Below, in pieces: positions 8,763-17,019 of a stretch of DNA of 64,000 bases. The DNA comes from Aldehydirespirator sp965116665 (GTDB taxonomy: Bacteria > Actinomycetota > Acidimicrobiia > Acidimicrobiales > Aldehydirespiratoraceae), in the NCBI GenBank assembly GCA_965116665.1, contig OZ220709.1:1798001-1862000 (forward strand). The letters run 5' to 3'. A program made the translations under genes and the position numbers. The notes beneath the pieces are model-generated. The model was not told the origin of the DNA and ran no database searches. It saw only the letters and a program-made list of their open reading frames with translations. How positions within the stretch are numbered: the first letter of the stretch is position 1; every line of letters begins with the position of its first letter.

Positions 8763-10103
8763 ATGAAGAGAGTGACAATCGCTGGGCCTAGGCCGTCAAG
8801 GGCCTGGAAACTTGTTGCAGTGTTGTCGGTGTTCGCGCTCGTTGTCGTCGCCTGTGGCGATGACGACGACGGCGATGCTCCGCCGGCTGCGGAACCCGCC
8901 GCCGACACTGCTTCTACGCCAGAGCCAGCCGAAGAGGAGCCGATGGCTGACGAGGAGCCGATGGCTGACGAGGAGCCGATGGCTGACGAGGAGCCGATGG
9001 CTGACGAGGAGCCGATGGCTGACGAGGAGCCGATGGCTGACGAGGAGCCGATGGCTGACGAGGAGCCGATGGCTGACGAGGAGCCGATGGCCGACGCCTC
9101 GGACATCACGGCGGCCTTCGTGCTCGTCGGGCCAGTCGGCGACGCTGGCTGGAACTGGGCCCACGACCAGGGCCGGCAATACGCCGAGGAGCACACCGGT
9201 GCCACCACCCTGTTCGTGGAGAGCGTCCCGGAGAACGCCGAGGAGTTCAAGGCGGTCGCCATCGACTTCATCGAGAACGAGGGTGCCGACGTGATCTTCG
9301 GTACGTCGTTCGGCTACATGGACCCGATGCTGGAGTTGGCCGACGAGTACCCCGATGTCGTGTTTGAGCACGCCAGCGGGTTCAAGATGAACGACACCAA
9401 CTTCGGCAACTTCTTCGGTCGCATGTACCAGCCCCGCTACCTGTCGGGTCTAGCGGCCGGTGCGATGACCGAGTCGGGCCACATCGGCTATGTAGCCGCG
9501 TTCCCGATCCCGGAGGTGATCCGGGGCATCAACGCGTTCACTCTGGGAGCGCGCGCCACCAACCCGGATGTCCAGGTCCACGTGAACTGGACCTTCACCT
9601 GGTTCGATCCCCCGGTCGAGGGCGACACCGCCAAGGCGCTCCTCGAAGCGGGTGCCGACGTGATCGCCATGCACCAGGACTCCACCGCCGCAGGGACGGC
9701 CGCGCAGGACGCGGGCGCCCGCTGGGTGGCGTACAACTCCGACATGAGCGTGTTCGCCCCCGAAGCGTGGATCACCGCGCCCGTATGGCACTGGGGGCCG
9801 CGCTATGCGGCCACCATCAACGCGGTGGCTGACGGCAGCTACACGCCCGGCGCGTACTGGGGCGGCATGGACGACGGCATAGTGGGCCTCGCGCCTCTGG
9901 CGGACGATGTTCCCAGCGAAGTGGCCGACCTCATCGCGTCCACCGCGAATTCCATCGTCGACGGATCGTGGGACGTGTTCACCGGCCCGATCAACGATCA
10001 GGACGGCAACGAGCGCGTCGCCGCCGGCGAGACGATGGAGGACGGTCCGATGCTGGGCATGGACTGGTTCGTCGAAGGCGTCGTGGGAGACGCTTCACCC
10101 TGA
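8763..10103 (+). CDS. BMP-family (nucleoside-type) substrate-binding lipoprotein
   Basis: Product of 446 residues. The signal peptide runs to a lipobox (VVVAC) near residue 27, then an acidic stretch and nine tandem EEPMAD units, then a BMP domain starting TAAFVLVGPVGDAGWNWAHDQG. The domain shows the BMP-type GADVIFGTSFGYMDP and LEAGADVIAMHQDSTAAG segments. Basic membrane lipoproteins of this family bind purine nucleosides and related compounds in characterised cases. GGAGGGAG 7 nt before the ATG at 8763 decides the start over an in-frame codon ten positions earlier. It is the first gene of the rightward importer. The exact ligand is unproven. Confidence 0.93.
   Translation: MKRVTIAGPRPSRAWKLVAVLSVFALVVVACGDDDDGDAPPAAEPAADTASTPEPAEEEPMADEEPMADEEPMADEEPMADEEPMADEEPMADEEPMADEEPMADEEPMADASDITAAFVLVGPVGDAGWNWAHDQGRQYAEEHTGATTLFVESVPENAEEFKAVAIDFIENEGADVIFGTSFGYMDPMLELADEYPDVVFEHASGFKMNDTNFGNFFGRMYQPRYLSGLAAGAMTESGHIGYVAAFPIPEVIRGINAFTLGARATNPDVQVHVNWTFTWFDPPVEGDTAKALLEAGADVIAMHQDSTAAGTAAQDAGARWVAYNSDMSVFAPEAWITAPVWHWGPRYAATINAVADGSYTPGAYWGGMDDGIVGLAPLADDVPSEVADLIASTANSIVDGSWDVFTGPINDQDGNERVAAGETMEDGPMLGMDWFVEGVVGDASP
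8934..9095 (+). repeat. Nine tandem 18 bp repeats inside the BMP lipoprotein gene
   Basis: The unit GAGGAGCCGATGGCTGAC is repeated nine times head to tail. The copies are identical except for one T-to-C change in the last. Each unit encodes EEPMAD, giving a 54-residue acidic linker between the lipid anchor and the ligand-binding domain. Near-perfect identity implies recent expansion by slippage. Because the unit is a multiple of three, copy-number change alters linker length without breaking the frame. Confidence 0.97.
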
Positions 10104-10164
10104 TCGCCCTGCTGGGGACACCCACTGGACCAAGCGCGGCGCACCCGGCGCGGTTCACCTGAAG

Positions 10165-11769
10165 GTGACTGCGCCGGGTCCGCCCGCGCCCGACGACGGG
10201 GAACGCTCAGACGGAGCCGACGGCGCCCCTACCAGCGCTGAAGGCGATCCTGGCCGGTCTCCGGCCGCGGTGATTCTCACCGACATACGCAAGCAGTTCC
10301 CCGGCGTGGTGGCTTGCGACGGTGCCAGCCTGACCGTCAGATCCGGCACCGTTCATGCACTGATAGGCGAGAACGGGGCGGGCAAGACCTCTCTGGTGAG
10401 CGTGCTCGCCGGGGTGTACCTGCCCGACGCCGGGGAGGTGTTCGTGGCCGGCAGGCCGAGCCGGTTCCGCTCACCGGCCGACGCCATCGCGGCCGGCATC
10501 GGCATGGTTCACCAGGAGTTTCGCCTCGTCCCGACGCTCACCGTGGCGGAGAACATCGTGCTGGGAGCGGCGCCGCGCCTGATGAACACCCAGGAGATCG
10601 AACAACAAGTGTCGGAGCTGGCCGACACCTACTCGCTGGCCGTCGACCCGTCTCGTCCGGTGTGGCAGCTCTCCATGGGGGAGCGCCAGCGGGTGGAGAT
10701 ACTCAAGGCCCTCTGGCGCGACGCCGAGGTGCTGATCCTGGATGAGCCCACCGCAGTACTGACCCCCGCAGAGGCTGAAGAGCTCGCCAACACCGTGCGA
10801 GCCATGGCCGACGCGGGCCGCTCGGTGATCTACATCAGCCACAAGCTCGACGAGGTGATCGCCTGCTGCGACGAGGCCACGGTGCTGCGCAAGGGCCGCA
10901 CCACCGCCGTGGTCGACGATCTCAAGTCGGTCGACCGGGGCGTGCTCGCAGAGCTGATGGTCGGATCCTCGGAGGGAGGGCACGTCCGGCGCCCGCCCCC
11001 GGTCACGACCGGCGATGCGGTGCTTGCGCTCAAGGGCGTGGAGGCTCTGAGCGACCGGGGACTCCCGGCGCTTCGCAACGTGTCACTCGAAGTGCGTTCC
11101 GGGGAGATCGTCGGCATCGCCGGGGTGTCGGGCAACGGGCAGAAGGAGCTGGCTGAGGCCATCAGCGGGTTGCGAGCGACATCCGGAGGGCGGGTGCTGC
11201 TGGCCGGAGCGGACGTCACCGCGGCCTCGCCTCGGGAGCGGTTCCGCCGGGGTCTCGCCTATGTCCCCGAGGATCGCATGGGCGTGGGCCTGGCCCGCAA
11301 CATGTCGGTGGTCGACAACGCCGTGATCCGCTCCTACAAGACGCACCGCGACGGGCCGATGCTCAATCTGCGCCGTTGCCTGGACTTCTGCATGCGGCTG
11401 GTGGAGCGGTTCGGCGTGAGCGTGGGCCGTGTCGAGGACCCGGTTGCCACCCTGTCGGGCGGGAACCTCCAGCGTCTCCTCCTGGGCCGCGAGCTCAGCG
11501 GAGAACCCAGCGTGCTGCTGGCTGCGCAGCCGACCCGCGGCTTGGACGTGCAGGGCATCGCGGCAATCCAGGATCAGATCGTCGCCCAGCGAGCCCGCGG
11601 CGTGGGCGTCCTCCTCATCTCGGAGGACCTCGACGAGTTGATGGCACTGTCGGATCGGCTCGCCGTGATGTTCGAGGGTGAGATCGTGGCCGTCCTCGAC
11701 CCCACAAGGGCCACCCGCGGCGAGGTGGGCGCGGCCATGGCCGGCCAGGCGGCGGAGGCCGCGTCGTGA
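10165..11769 (+). CDS. BMP/nucleoside-type ABC transporter, double ATPase subunit
   Basis: Two fused ABC domains. The first has Walker A GENGAGKTS, signature LSMGERQ and Walker B VLILDEPTAVL. The second has a degenerate Walker A (GVSGNGQKE), signature LSGGNLQ and a Walker-B-like VLLAAQPTRGLD in which the usual acidic pair is replaced. A degenerate second domain is normal for sugar/nucleoside importers of this type. The frame is open far upstream. A GTG at 10165 gives 534 residues, and a GTG at 10270 would also preserve the first domain; neither has a strong ribosome site, so the start is uncertain. It energises the two permeases that follow. Confidence 0.9.
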   Translation: MTAPGPPAPDDGERSDGADGAPTSAEGDPGRSPAAVILTDIRKQFPGVVACDGASLTVRSGTVHALIGENGAGKTSLVSVLAGVYLPDAGEVFVAGRPSRFRSPADAIAAGIGMVHQEFRLVPTLTVAENIVLGAAPRLMNTQEIEQQVSELADTYSLAVDPSRPVWQLSMGERQRVEILKALWRDAEVLILDEPTAVLTPAEAEELANTVRAMADAGRSVIYISHKLDEVIACCDEATVLRKGRTTAVVDDLKSVDRGVLAELMVGSSEGGHVRRPPPVTTGDAVLALKGVEALSDRGLPALRNVSLEVRSGEIVGIAGVSGNGQKELAEAISGLRATSGGRVLLAGADVTAASPRERFRRGLAYVPEDRMGVGLARNMSVVDNAVIRSYKTHRDGPMLNLRRCLDFCMRLVERFGVSVGRVEDPVATLSGGNLQRLLLGRELSGEPSVLLAAQPTRGLDVQGIAAIQDQIVAQRARGVGVLLISEDLDELMALSDRLAVMFEGEIVAVLDPTRATRGEVGAAMAGQAAEAAS

Positions 11770-11800
11770 GCCCAGCGGAGACTCCCGCGCAGGTCGGGAC

Positions 11801-12907
11801 ATGATCCTTCCGGTGCTCCAGCGGCGCGAGCGCGTGGTTCCGGCTGCGCAGGGCGTCGCCTTCCTGGCCGGGATCGGCGCGGCTCTCGTGGTGGGCGCCG
11901 TCCTCCTGGCGGCATCGGGCCACGCCCCGATCACCGTGTACGAGCGGATGCTGGACTCCTCGCTCGGCGGAACGGACTCGCTGTCCCGCACCCTGGTGCG
12001 GGCCACCCCGCTGGCGCTCGCCGGGTTGGCAGTGGCCGTGGCGGGGTCGATGGGACTCTGGAACATCGGAGCGGAGGGCCAGATGATGGCCGGCGCCACG
12101 GTGGCCACCGCGGTCGCGCTCATCGGTGATGACCTGGCAGGGCCGGTGCTGATCATTGCCATGATCGCCGCGGGAGCGCTGGGGGGACTGGTGCTCGCCG
12201 TTGGACCGGCGCTGGCCCGTGCCTACCTGAACGTGAACGAGATAATCACCACGCTGATGCTGGTGGAAGTGTCGATACGGATCGTCGAGTGGCTCGAGGT
12301 GGGACCGTGGAAGGACCCCGACTCGTTCGGGTTCGCGGTCATCACCGAGTTGCCCGAGCAGGCCTCATTGCCACCGCTCTTCGGCCGGGCCCACATCGGA
12401 GTGCTCGTGGCGGCGGGGCTGCTGGTGGTGTTCTGGCTGGCGGTGTCCCGCACCGCGTGGGGGTACGAACTCCGGGTCGCGGGATCGTCGGCGGCAACAG
12501 CGCGGTACGCGGGGATCTCCCTCGAGCGCAAGATCCTGATCGCATTGCTTCTCTCTGGCGCCATCGCCGGGCTGGCCGGGGCCGTGGAACTCACCGGGAC
12601 GGCCACCCGCCTGTCTCCCGGTCTGTCGAACGGCTACGGGTACGCGGGAATCATCGTGGCCGCGCTGGCGCTGATGCGGCCGTCGGGCGTGGCCGTCGTG
12701 GCCTTCGTGTTCGGCGCCGTGCAGGTGGGCGGCCAGTCCATCCAGACGCTCGGCGTGGAGTCTTCGATCTCGGTGATCCTGCAGGCGATGATCCTCATCG
12801 CGGCGCTGGTGGTATCGGTGCTTCTCAACTATCGCGTCCGGTGGGAGGTCGGCGAGCGGCGCTCTGCTGCCGCCGACGGGCACGGCGAGGCGACCGAGCA
12901 TGTCTGA
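11801..12907 (+). CDS. BMP/nucleoside-type ABC transporter permease 1
   Basis: A 368-residue membrane protein of the family found with BMP-type binding proteins. Its signature stretches are MGLWNIGAEGQMMAGA and AYLNVNEIITTLML. Around nine hydrophobic helices can be counted. The ATG at 11801 is 31 nt after the ATPase stop, and the gene overlaps the second permease by 8 nt, which supports an operon. It forms the heterodimeric channel with the next gene product. Confidence 0.92.
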   Translation: MILPVLQRRERVVPAAQGVAFLAGIGAALVVGAVLLAASGHAPITVYERMLDSSLGGTDSLSRTLVRATPLALAGLAVAVAGSMGLWNIGAEGQMMAGATVATAVALIGDDLAGPVLIIAMIAAGALGGLVLAVGPALARAYLNVNEIITTLMLVEVSIRIVEWLEVGPWKDPDSFGFAVITELPEQASLPPLFGRAHIGVLVAAGLLVVFWLAVSRTAWGYELRVAGSSAATARYAGISLERKILIALLLSGAIAGLAGAVELTGTATRLSPGLSNGYGYAGIIVAALALMRPSGVAVVAFVFGAVQVGGQSIQTLGVESSISVILQAMILIAALVVSVLLNYRVRWEVGERRSAAADGHGEATEHV

Positions 12908-13856
12908 GGACGCCCTCATCGGTCTTCTGGTCGCGAGCGTGCAGTTCGGAACCCTCATCTACCTGGCCGCGCTCGGCGAACTCATCGCAGAGCGAGCCGG
13001 GGTGCTGAACCTCGGTGTCGAGGGGATGATGTCAATGGGGGCGGTGTCGGGATTCATCGTGGCGCTCACCACCGGAAGCCCGTGGATCGGCTTCATCGCC
13101 GCGGCGGCAGTGGGCGCGCTCGTGGCCGCCATCCATGCGGTGGTCAGCGTGGCGGCCGGTGCCGGGCAGGTCGTCTCGGGTCTGGCGATCACCATCGGCG
13201 GTGTGGGGTTGTCGGCCTACATCGGCCGCGACTGGGTGATCCGCCAGCCGGAGTCGGTGTTCACGGACCTGGGCATCGTCGGGCTGGCCGACATTCCGTG
13301 GGTCGGCCCGATCCTCTTCGACCATCCGCCGGTGGTGTATCTGGCCGGGCTGCTCGGCGTAGCGGCGTGGTTCGTGCTCACCCGCACCCGGCTGGGCCTC
13401 GCTCTGCGGGCAGTGGGGGAGTCTGCCGCGACGACCGACGGTGCCGGGCACTCGGTGGTGGGTCTTCGTGCCGGGGCCGTGCTGGTGGGGGGTGCCTTCG
13501 CCGGTGCCGCGGGCGCCTTCCTGTCGCTCTACATGGCTGCCGGATGGACCGAGGGAATGGTCGCCGGGCGCGGCTGGATAGCGGTTGCCCTGGTGATCTT
13601 CGGGGCTTGGCGGCCCGGTCGGCTGGCCGTGGGCGCGCTGCTGTTCGGCTTCACGCTGGCGTTGCAGCCTCGCCTGCAGACCTTCGATGTGGAGGTGCTG
13701 GGGGTCCAGCTCAACTCGATCTCACCCGCGCTGCTCGGGATACTGCCCTTCGTCCTCACGGTCGTCGTGCTGGTGCTGGTGAGCTGGCGGGCCCGCAACC
13801 GGCCGTCTCCCGCACCCGCGGCGCTCTGCCTGCCCTACCGGCGCGAGGAACGCTGA
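12900..13856 (+). CDS. BMP/nucleoside-type ABC transporter permease 2
   Basis: A 318-residue permease with AERAGVLNLGVEGMMSMGA and RTRLGLALRAVGESAATTDGAG, both typical of the second permease of nucleoside importers of this class. It is strongly hydrophobic throughout and ends in a short basic tail. It is the last gene of the rightward importer, and the next gene starts 111 nt later behind its own control element. Confidence 0.92.
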   Translation: MSEDALIGLLVASVQFGTLIYLAALGELIAERAGVLNLGVEGMMSMGAVSGFIVALTTGSPWIGFIAAAAVGALVAAIHAVVSVAAGAGQVVSGLAITIGGVGLSAYIGRDWVIRQPESVFTDLGIVGLADIPWVGPILFDHPPVVYLAGLLGVAAWFVLTRTRLGLALRAVGESAATTDGAGHSVVGLRAGAVLVGGAFAGAAGAFLSLYMAAGWTEGMVAGRGWIAVALVIFGAWRPGRLAVGALLFGFTLALQPRLQTFDVEVLGVQLNSISPALLGILPFVLTVVVLVLVSWRARNRPSPAPAALCLPYRREER

Positions 13857-13913
13857 ACCACTCGAGGCGCTGGGTGGACCAGGCGGGCTCCGGAGACGGG
13901 AGCGGCCTCGTGA

Positions 13914-13947
13914 CATAATCGACCGGAGCGTGTAGCGGGACACGCTC
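13914..13947 (+). promoter_or_regulatory. Putative -10 box and hairpin upstream of the Na/Pi cotransporter gene
   Basis: CATAAT at 13914-13919 resembles a -10 hexamer. Seven bases further is a perfect inverted repeat, GAGCGTGT-6-ACACGCTC (13926-13947), which would fall at the transcription start or in the 5' leader. It is either an operator or a leader hairpin. No clear -35 box is visible. Confidence 0.4.
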
Positions 13948-13967
13948 GCCGATCCGGGAGATAGCGG

Positions 13968-15575
13968 GTGGAGTACCTCGAGGTTCTCATGGCGGGACTG
14001 ACCGCCATCATCCTGTTCGTCTTCGGGCTGGAGCACTTCTCGGCCGAGATCGAGCGCATCACGGGCGACAGGTTCAGAGGATTCATCGCCAGAGCGACCA
14101 GGATCCCCGCCATCGGGGTGCTGATCGGGGCGCTCGTCACCGCCGTCATTCAGTCCAGTTCGGCCACGTCGGTGATCGCGGTGGGCCTCGTGAACGGTGG
14201 AGTGCTGTCCTTCCAGAACAGCGTCGGGATCATATTCGGCGCCAATGTCGGCACGACCATCACCGCGCAGCTCGTCGCCTTCAAGCTCACCGCCTTCGCA
14301 CCGGTGATCATCATCCTGGGATTCGCTCTGTCGTTCGTGCGATCCAGGGTCTCCACCTTCGGCAAGTCCATCTTCTACTTCGGGTTCGTCTTCTTCAGCC
14401 TGAACCTCATCTCCGCGACGCTGGGCCCACTCAAGGACGAGCCTGTGCTCAGGGACTACCTCGTCCAGCCCCAGAACATCCTGCTGGCCGTGCTGGCCGG
14501 CTGCCTGTTCACAGCTGTCGTGCAATCGAGCTCGGTCACGACCGGACTGGCGATCATCTTCACGCAGCAGGGTCTGCTGAGCCTCGACAATGCGCTCCCG
14601 CTCGTCATCGGGGCCAACATCGGCACGACGGTGACCGCCATGATCGCCATGGTGAACATGGACTTCAACGCCAAGAAGACTGCCCTGAGCCACCTGCTGT
14701 TCAACGTCGGCGGGGTCGTGATCGCGCTGCCCTTCCTTGTCGTGTTCGGCGACATGTTGAACGACTTCGACATCGATCCGGCGGTGATGCTGGCGAACGC
14801 CCATCTCGCGTTCAACCTGGTCACCACGCTCATCTTCCTGGCCTTCATCAGGCCCTTCACCCGGATGGTCGATCGCATCTTCGGCAAGGAGAAGGTCGAG
14901 TTCGAACGATTGACGATCCCGACCTTCGACGAGGAGACGGCCTACAAGACCGTGAGGTCGGACCTGCGGCGCAACCGCAACGAACTCCTCGCCTTCCTCC
15001 GGGAGACCTACAGCATGGTGGCGCTCAGCATCGAGTCCGGCTACCGGAGCATCTATGACACCGCAACCAAGCGTGTCGAGCACGTCGCCTTCGTCGAGAA
15101 GGAGTACGTGGCGTACTTCTCCCAGGCGGTGACGACGGTTGTCGACGAGAAGGAGTCCCGGTCCCTGCTGGAGCTGAACACACAGTTCGACTACCTGTTC
15201 CAGGTGTACGACTCCATCGACGACATCTTCAACACCAAGAGAGTCCTCACAACGAACTACGTGGAGCTGCAGGGGGACATCCTGCTGATGGTCAGGGAGG
15301 TCTCCAACGAGACGCTGGCCCTGTTCGACGACATCTCGAAATCGCTGTTGAAGGGCCGCCGCGTCGATGTGTCCGAGCACGGCCGCGAACTCCGAGCCCA
15401 GCTGGACTCCATCGATCGGGACATGCTCAGGCTGCTGGCACGATCCGACCGACCGGATGCCGGCGCGATGTCCAACTTCGTCAGCTACTCCAGGAGACTC
15501 CAGGACAAGTTGATGAACCTGGCGGCGCTGATCGATGCCGAAGTGGCGTCGTCGAAGTCGTCGAAGCGCCGCTAG
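13968..15575 (+). CDS. Na+/phosphate cotransporter family protein with PhoU-like C-terminal domain
   Basis: A 535-residue protein with a GTG start. The N-terminal ~300 residues are hydrophobic and carry the two inverted signature repeats of the NptA/PNaS family: AVIQSSSATSVIAVGLVN near residue 61 and AVVQSSSVTTGLAIIFTQ near residue 183. Each is followed by GANxGTT (GANVGTT, GANIGTT). After about residue 320 the chain is soluble and helical, in the manner of the PhoU-like domain often fused to these carriers. By family it imports phosphate with Na+ or helps control phosphate balance. It is not obviously in an operon with the importer before it. Confidence 0.93.
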   Translation: MEYLEVLMAGLTAIILFVFGLEHFSAEIERITGDRFRGFIARATRIPAIGVLIGALVTAVIQSSSATSVIAVGLVNGGVLSFQNSVGIIFGANVGTTITAQLVAFKLTAFAPVIIILGFALSFVRSRVSTFGKSIFYFGFVFFSLNLISATLGPLKDEPVLRDYLVQPQNILLAVLAGCLFTAVVQSSSVTTGLAIIFTQQGLLSLDNALPLVIGANIGTTVTAMIAMVNMDFNAKKTALSHLLFNVGGVVIALPFLVVFGDMLNDFDIDPAVMLANAHLAFNLVTTLIFLAFIRPFTRMVDRIFGKEKVEFERLTIPTFDEETAYKTVRSDLRRNRNELLAFLRETYSMVALSIESGYRSIYDTATKRVEHVAFVEKEYVAYFSQAVTTVVDEKESRSLLELNTQFDYLFQVYDSIDDIFNTKRVLTTNYVELQGDILLMVREVSNETLALFDDISKSLLKGRRVDVSEHGRELRAQLDSIDRDMLRLLARSDRPDAGAMSNFVSYSRRLQDKLMNLAALIDAEVASSKSSKRR

Positions 15576-15627
15576 CCGAGGGCTGGGTTGCGGCCGCTTC
15601 TCGACCCGGGCCCTAAGCTTCGCGGCT

Positions 15628-16167
15628 GTGCGCAAACTACGAATGATCACTGCCCCGGCTGCAGTACTTCTCGTGCTGGCGGGTGCGGTGGCGTGCAGCG
15701 AGGACGACATGGCTGGGGTGGGGCAGACCGCGGTCGCGTCGATGTCGGGGCCCGACGGCTCGCCGATGGGTACCGTCACCCTGGAGCAGGGCCCCAACGG
15801 GGTGTGGATCTCAGCCGATGTCAGCGGCCTGAGCGCCGGAGCGCACGGGTTCCACATCCACTCCGTCGGTGCCTGCACGCCGGACTTCTCCGCAGCCGGC
15901 GCCCACTTCGCGCCGGGCGGCGAGGGTCACGGCTTCATGCACGCGGAGGGATCCCACGCCGGGGACCTTCCCAACATCCATGCCGGCAGCGACGGGACGG
16001 CCCGGGCCGATCACTTCACCGACAAGGTGACCCTGGCGGCCCATGGCAAGACGTCGGTGTTCGACTCCGACGGCTCCGCGATCATCATCCACGCCAAGCC
16101 GGACACCTACGGCCCCGAACCCGGCGCCGGGGACCGCGTGGCCTGCGGTGTGATCACCCGAACCTGA
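15628..16167 (+). CDS. sodC: Cu/Zn superoxide dismutase family lipoprotein
   Basis: From the GTG at 15628 the product is 179 residues. The signal peptide has a lipobox (GAVAC) at about residue 23, then a SodC fold. Metal-site motifs visible are GFHIHSVGAC, AHFAPGGEGHG, HAGDLPNIHAGSDG and the late IIIHAKPD. The cysteine of VGAC and that of VACGVI can form the conserved intrasubunit disulfide. It would remove superoxide at the outer face of the cytoplasmic membrane. It follows the phosphate carrier by 52 nt on the same strand and may share its transcript. An internal ATG at 15643 would shorten the basic N-region of the signal peptide. Confidence 0.9.
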   Translation: MRKLRMITAPAAVLLVLAGAVACSEDDMAGVGQTAVASMSGPDGSPMGTVTLEQGPNGVWISADVSGLSAGAHGFHIHSVGACTPDFSAAGAHFAPGGEGHGFMHAEGSHAGDLPNIHAGSDGTARADHFTDKVTLAAHGKTSVFDSDGSAIIIHAKPDTYGPEPGAGDRVACGVITRT

Positions 16168-16276
16168 GCGTAAAGGCTGTGAGCTGGCAGCCCGCCTGAT
16201 CGGCGCTCGGCCCCTGACCTCTGGACGGCCGAACTACTGTCAAGAATCCACCGTATAGGTGGGAAAATAGACACTT

Positions 16277-16323
16277 GTTCGTCGGATGGGGCTCGCTGAG
16301 GGGTCCATGCCCATTCGACGAAC
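16277..16323 (+). promoter_or_regulatory. Long leader hairpin upstream of the phosphatase gene
   Basis: GTTCGTCGGATGGG (16277-16290) pairs with CCCATTCGACGAAC (16310-16323): 13 of 14 positions match, with a 19 nt loop. It ends 31 nt before the phosphatase ATG, whose ribosome site AGGAGG lies between. A smaller repeat, CCACC-5-GGTGG, sits just upstream (16248-16262). It could be a terminator for sodC, an operator or a leader RNA structure. There is no T-run, so a standard intrinsic terminator is less likely. Confidence 0.5.
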
Positions 16324-16354
16324 TAACGACTCAGGACGCTAGGAGGATTGGCCC

Positions 16355-16897
16355 ATGGACGCTGCTGATCGACCCAGCCCTCCGATACCGAACAGCTACT
16401 GGGTCGAGCCCTGGCGGTTCGCGGCCGGCGAGTATCCCGGGGCCTTCTATCCGAGCGACGCGGCCGTCAAGGTGCGGACGCTGCTGGAGGCCGGCATCGA
16501 CCACTTCATCGACCTGACACAGCCGCGGGACGGGCTGGCGCCCTACGAGCAGACCGCCCGGGAGCAGGGCCGGGCGATGGGCCGAACTGTCCGCTATGAA
16601 CGCCATCCGGTCCGCGACATGTCAACCCCGCGCCGTGCTGAGGAGATGGCCGCCATCCTCGACGCCGTCGACGCCGCCCTCGATCAGGGCAGCACGGTGT
16701 ACGTGCACTGCTGGGGCGGTATCGGCCGCACCGGAACGGTGGTCGGCTGCTGGCTGGTCCGCCACGGCCTCACCGGCGAGGGAGCCCTCGACCAGATCGC
16801 CGAGTGGTGGCAGCACGTCGAGAAGAGCCGGTTCCACCCGGTTTCTCCTCAAACCCACCAGCAGCGGGCCTACATCCGCGCCTGGGCCGAGCCCTGA
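16355..16897 (+). CDS. Protein-tyrosine/dual-specificity phosphatase family protein
   Basis: A 180-residue cytosolic protein whose active site is the classic CX5R loop, HCWGGIGRTG, at about residues 117-126. An aspartate in the HPVRDM region is a likely general acid. The rest (YWVEPWRFAAGEYPGAFYP, DHFIDLTQP) resembles bacterial cyclin-dependent-kinase-inhibitor-3-like and dual-specificity phosphatases. The start has AGGAGG at the correct distance. It sits alone between two long hairpins. Families of this kind are often found near ADP-ribosylglycohydrolases, and one lies 6 kb away. The substrate is unknown. Confidence 0.88.
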   Translation: MDAADRPSPPIPNSYWVEPWRFAAGEYPGAFYPSDAAVKVRTLLEAGIDHFIDLTQPRDGLAPYEQTAREQGRAMGRTVRYERHPVRDMSTPRRAEEMAAILDAVDAALDQGSTVYVHCWGGIGRTGTVVGCWLVRHGLTGEGALDQIAEWWQHVEKSRFHPVSPQTHQQRAYIRAWAEP

Positions 16898-16939
16898 GCG
16901 AGGACGCTGAGGCTTCCGCGACCGCGGGCGCCCGCCGGA

Positions 16940-16991
16940 GAATCTCGGTTGAGAAACGGTGGGTCTACGACACATGAGTCAACCGAGATTC
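16940..16991. terminator. Perfect 13 bp inverted repeat downstream of the phosphatase gene
   Basis: GAATCTCGGTTGA (16940-16952) and TCAACCGAGATTC (16979-16991) are exact reverse complements separated by 26 nt. The element lies between the phosphatase stop (16897) and the helicase start (17020). The long stem suggests a transcription end or an RNA-processing hairpin. No uridine-rich tail follows, so a Rho-independent terminator in the strict sense is uncertain. Confidence 0.5.
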
Positions 16992-17019
16992 CGGGCTGGG
17001 CGCCGGCCGGCATAGGTGT

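Noticed and set aside
8934..9095. Possible CRISPR array because of regular repeats
   Set aside because: Units are contiguous 18 bp in-frame codons with no spacers, inside a lipoprotein gene.
16277..16323. A known riboswitch class upstream of the phosphatase
   Set aside because: Only one simple stem-loop is visible; no conserved core of a named riboswitch could be matched.
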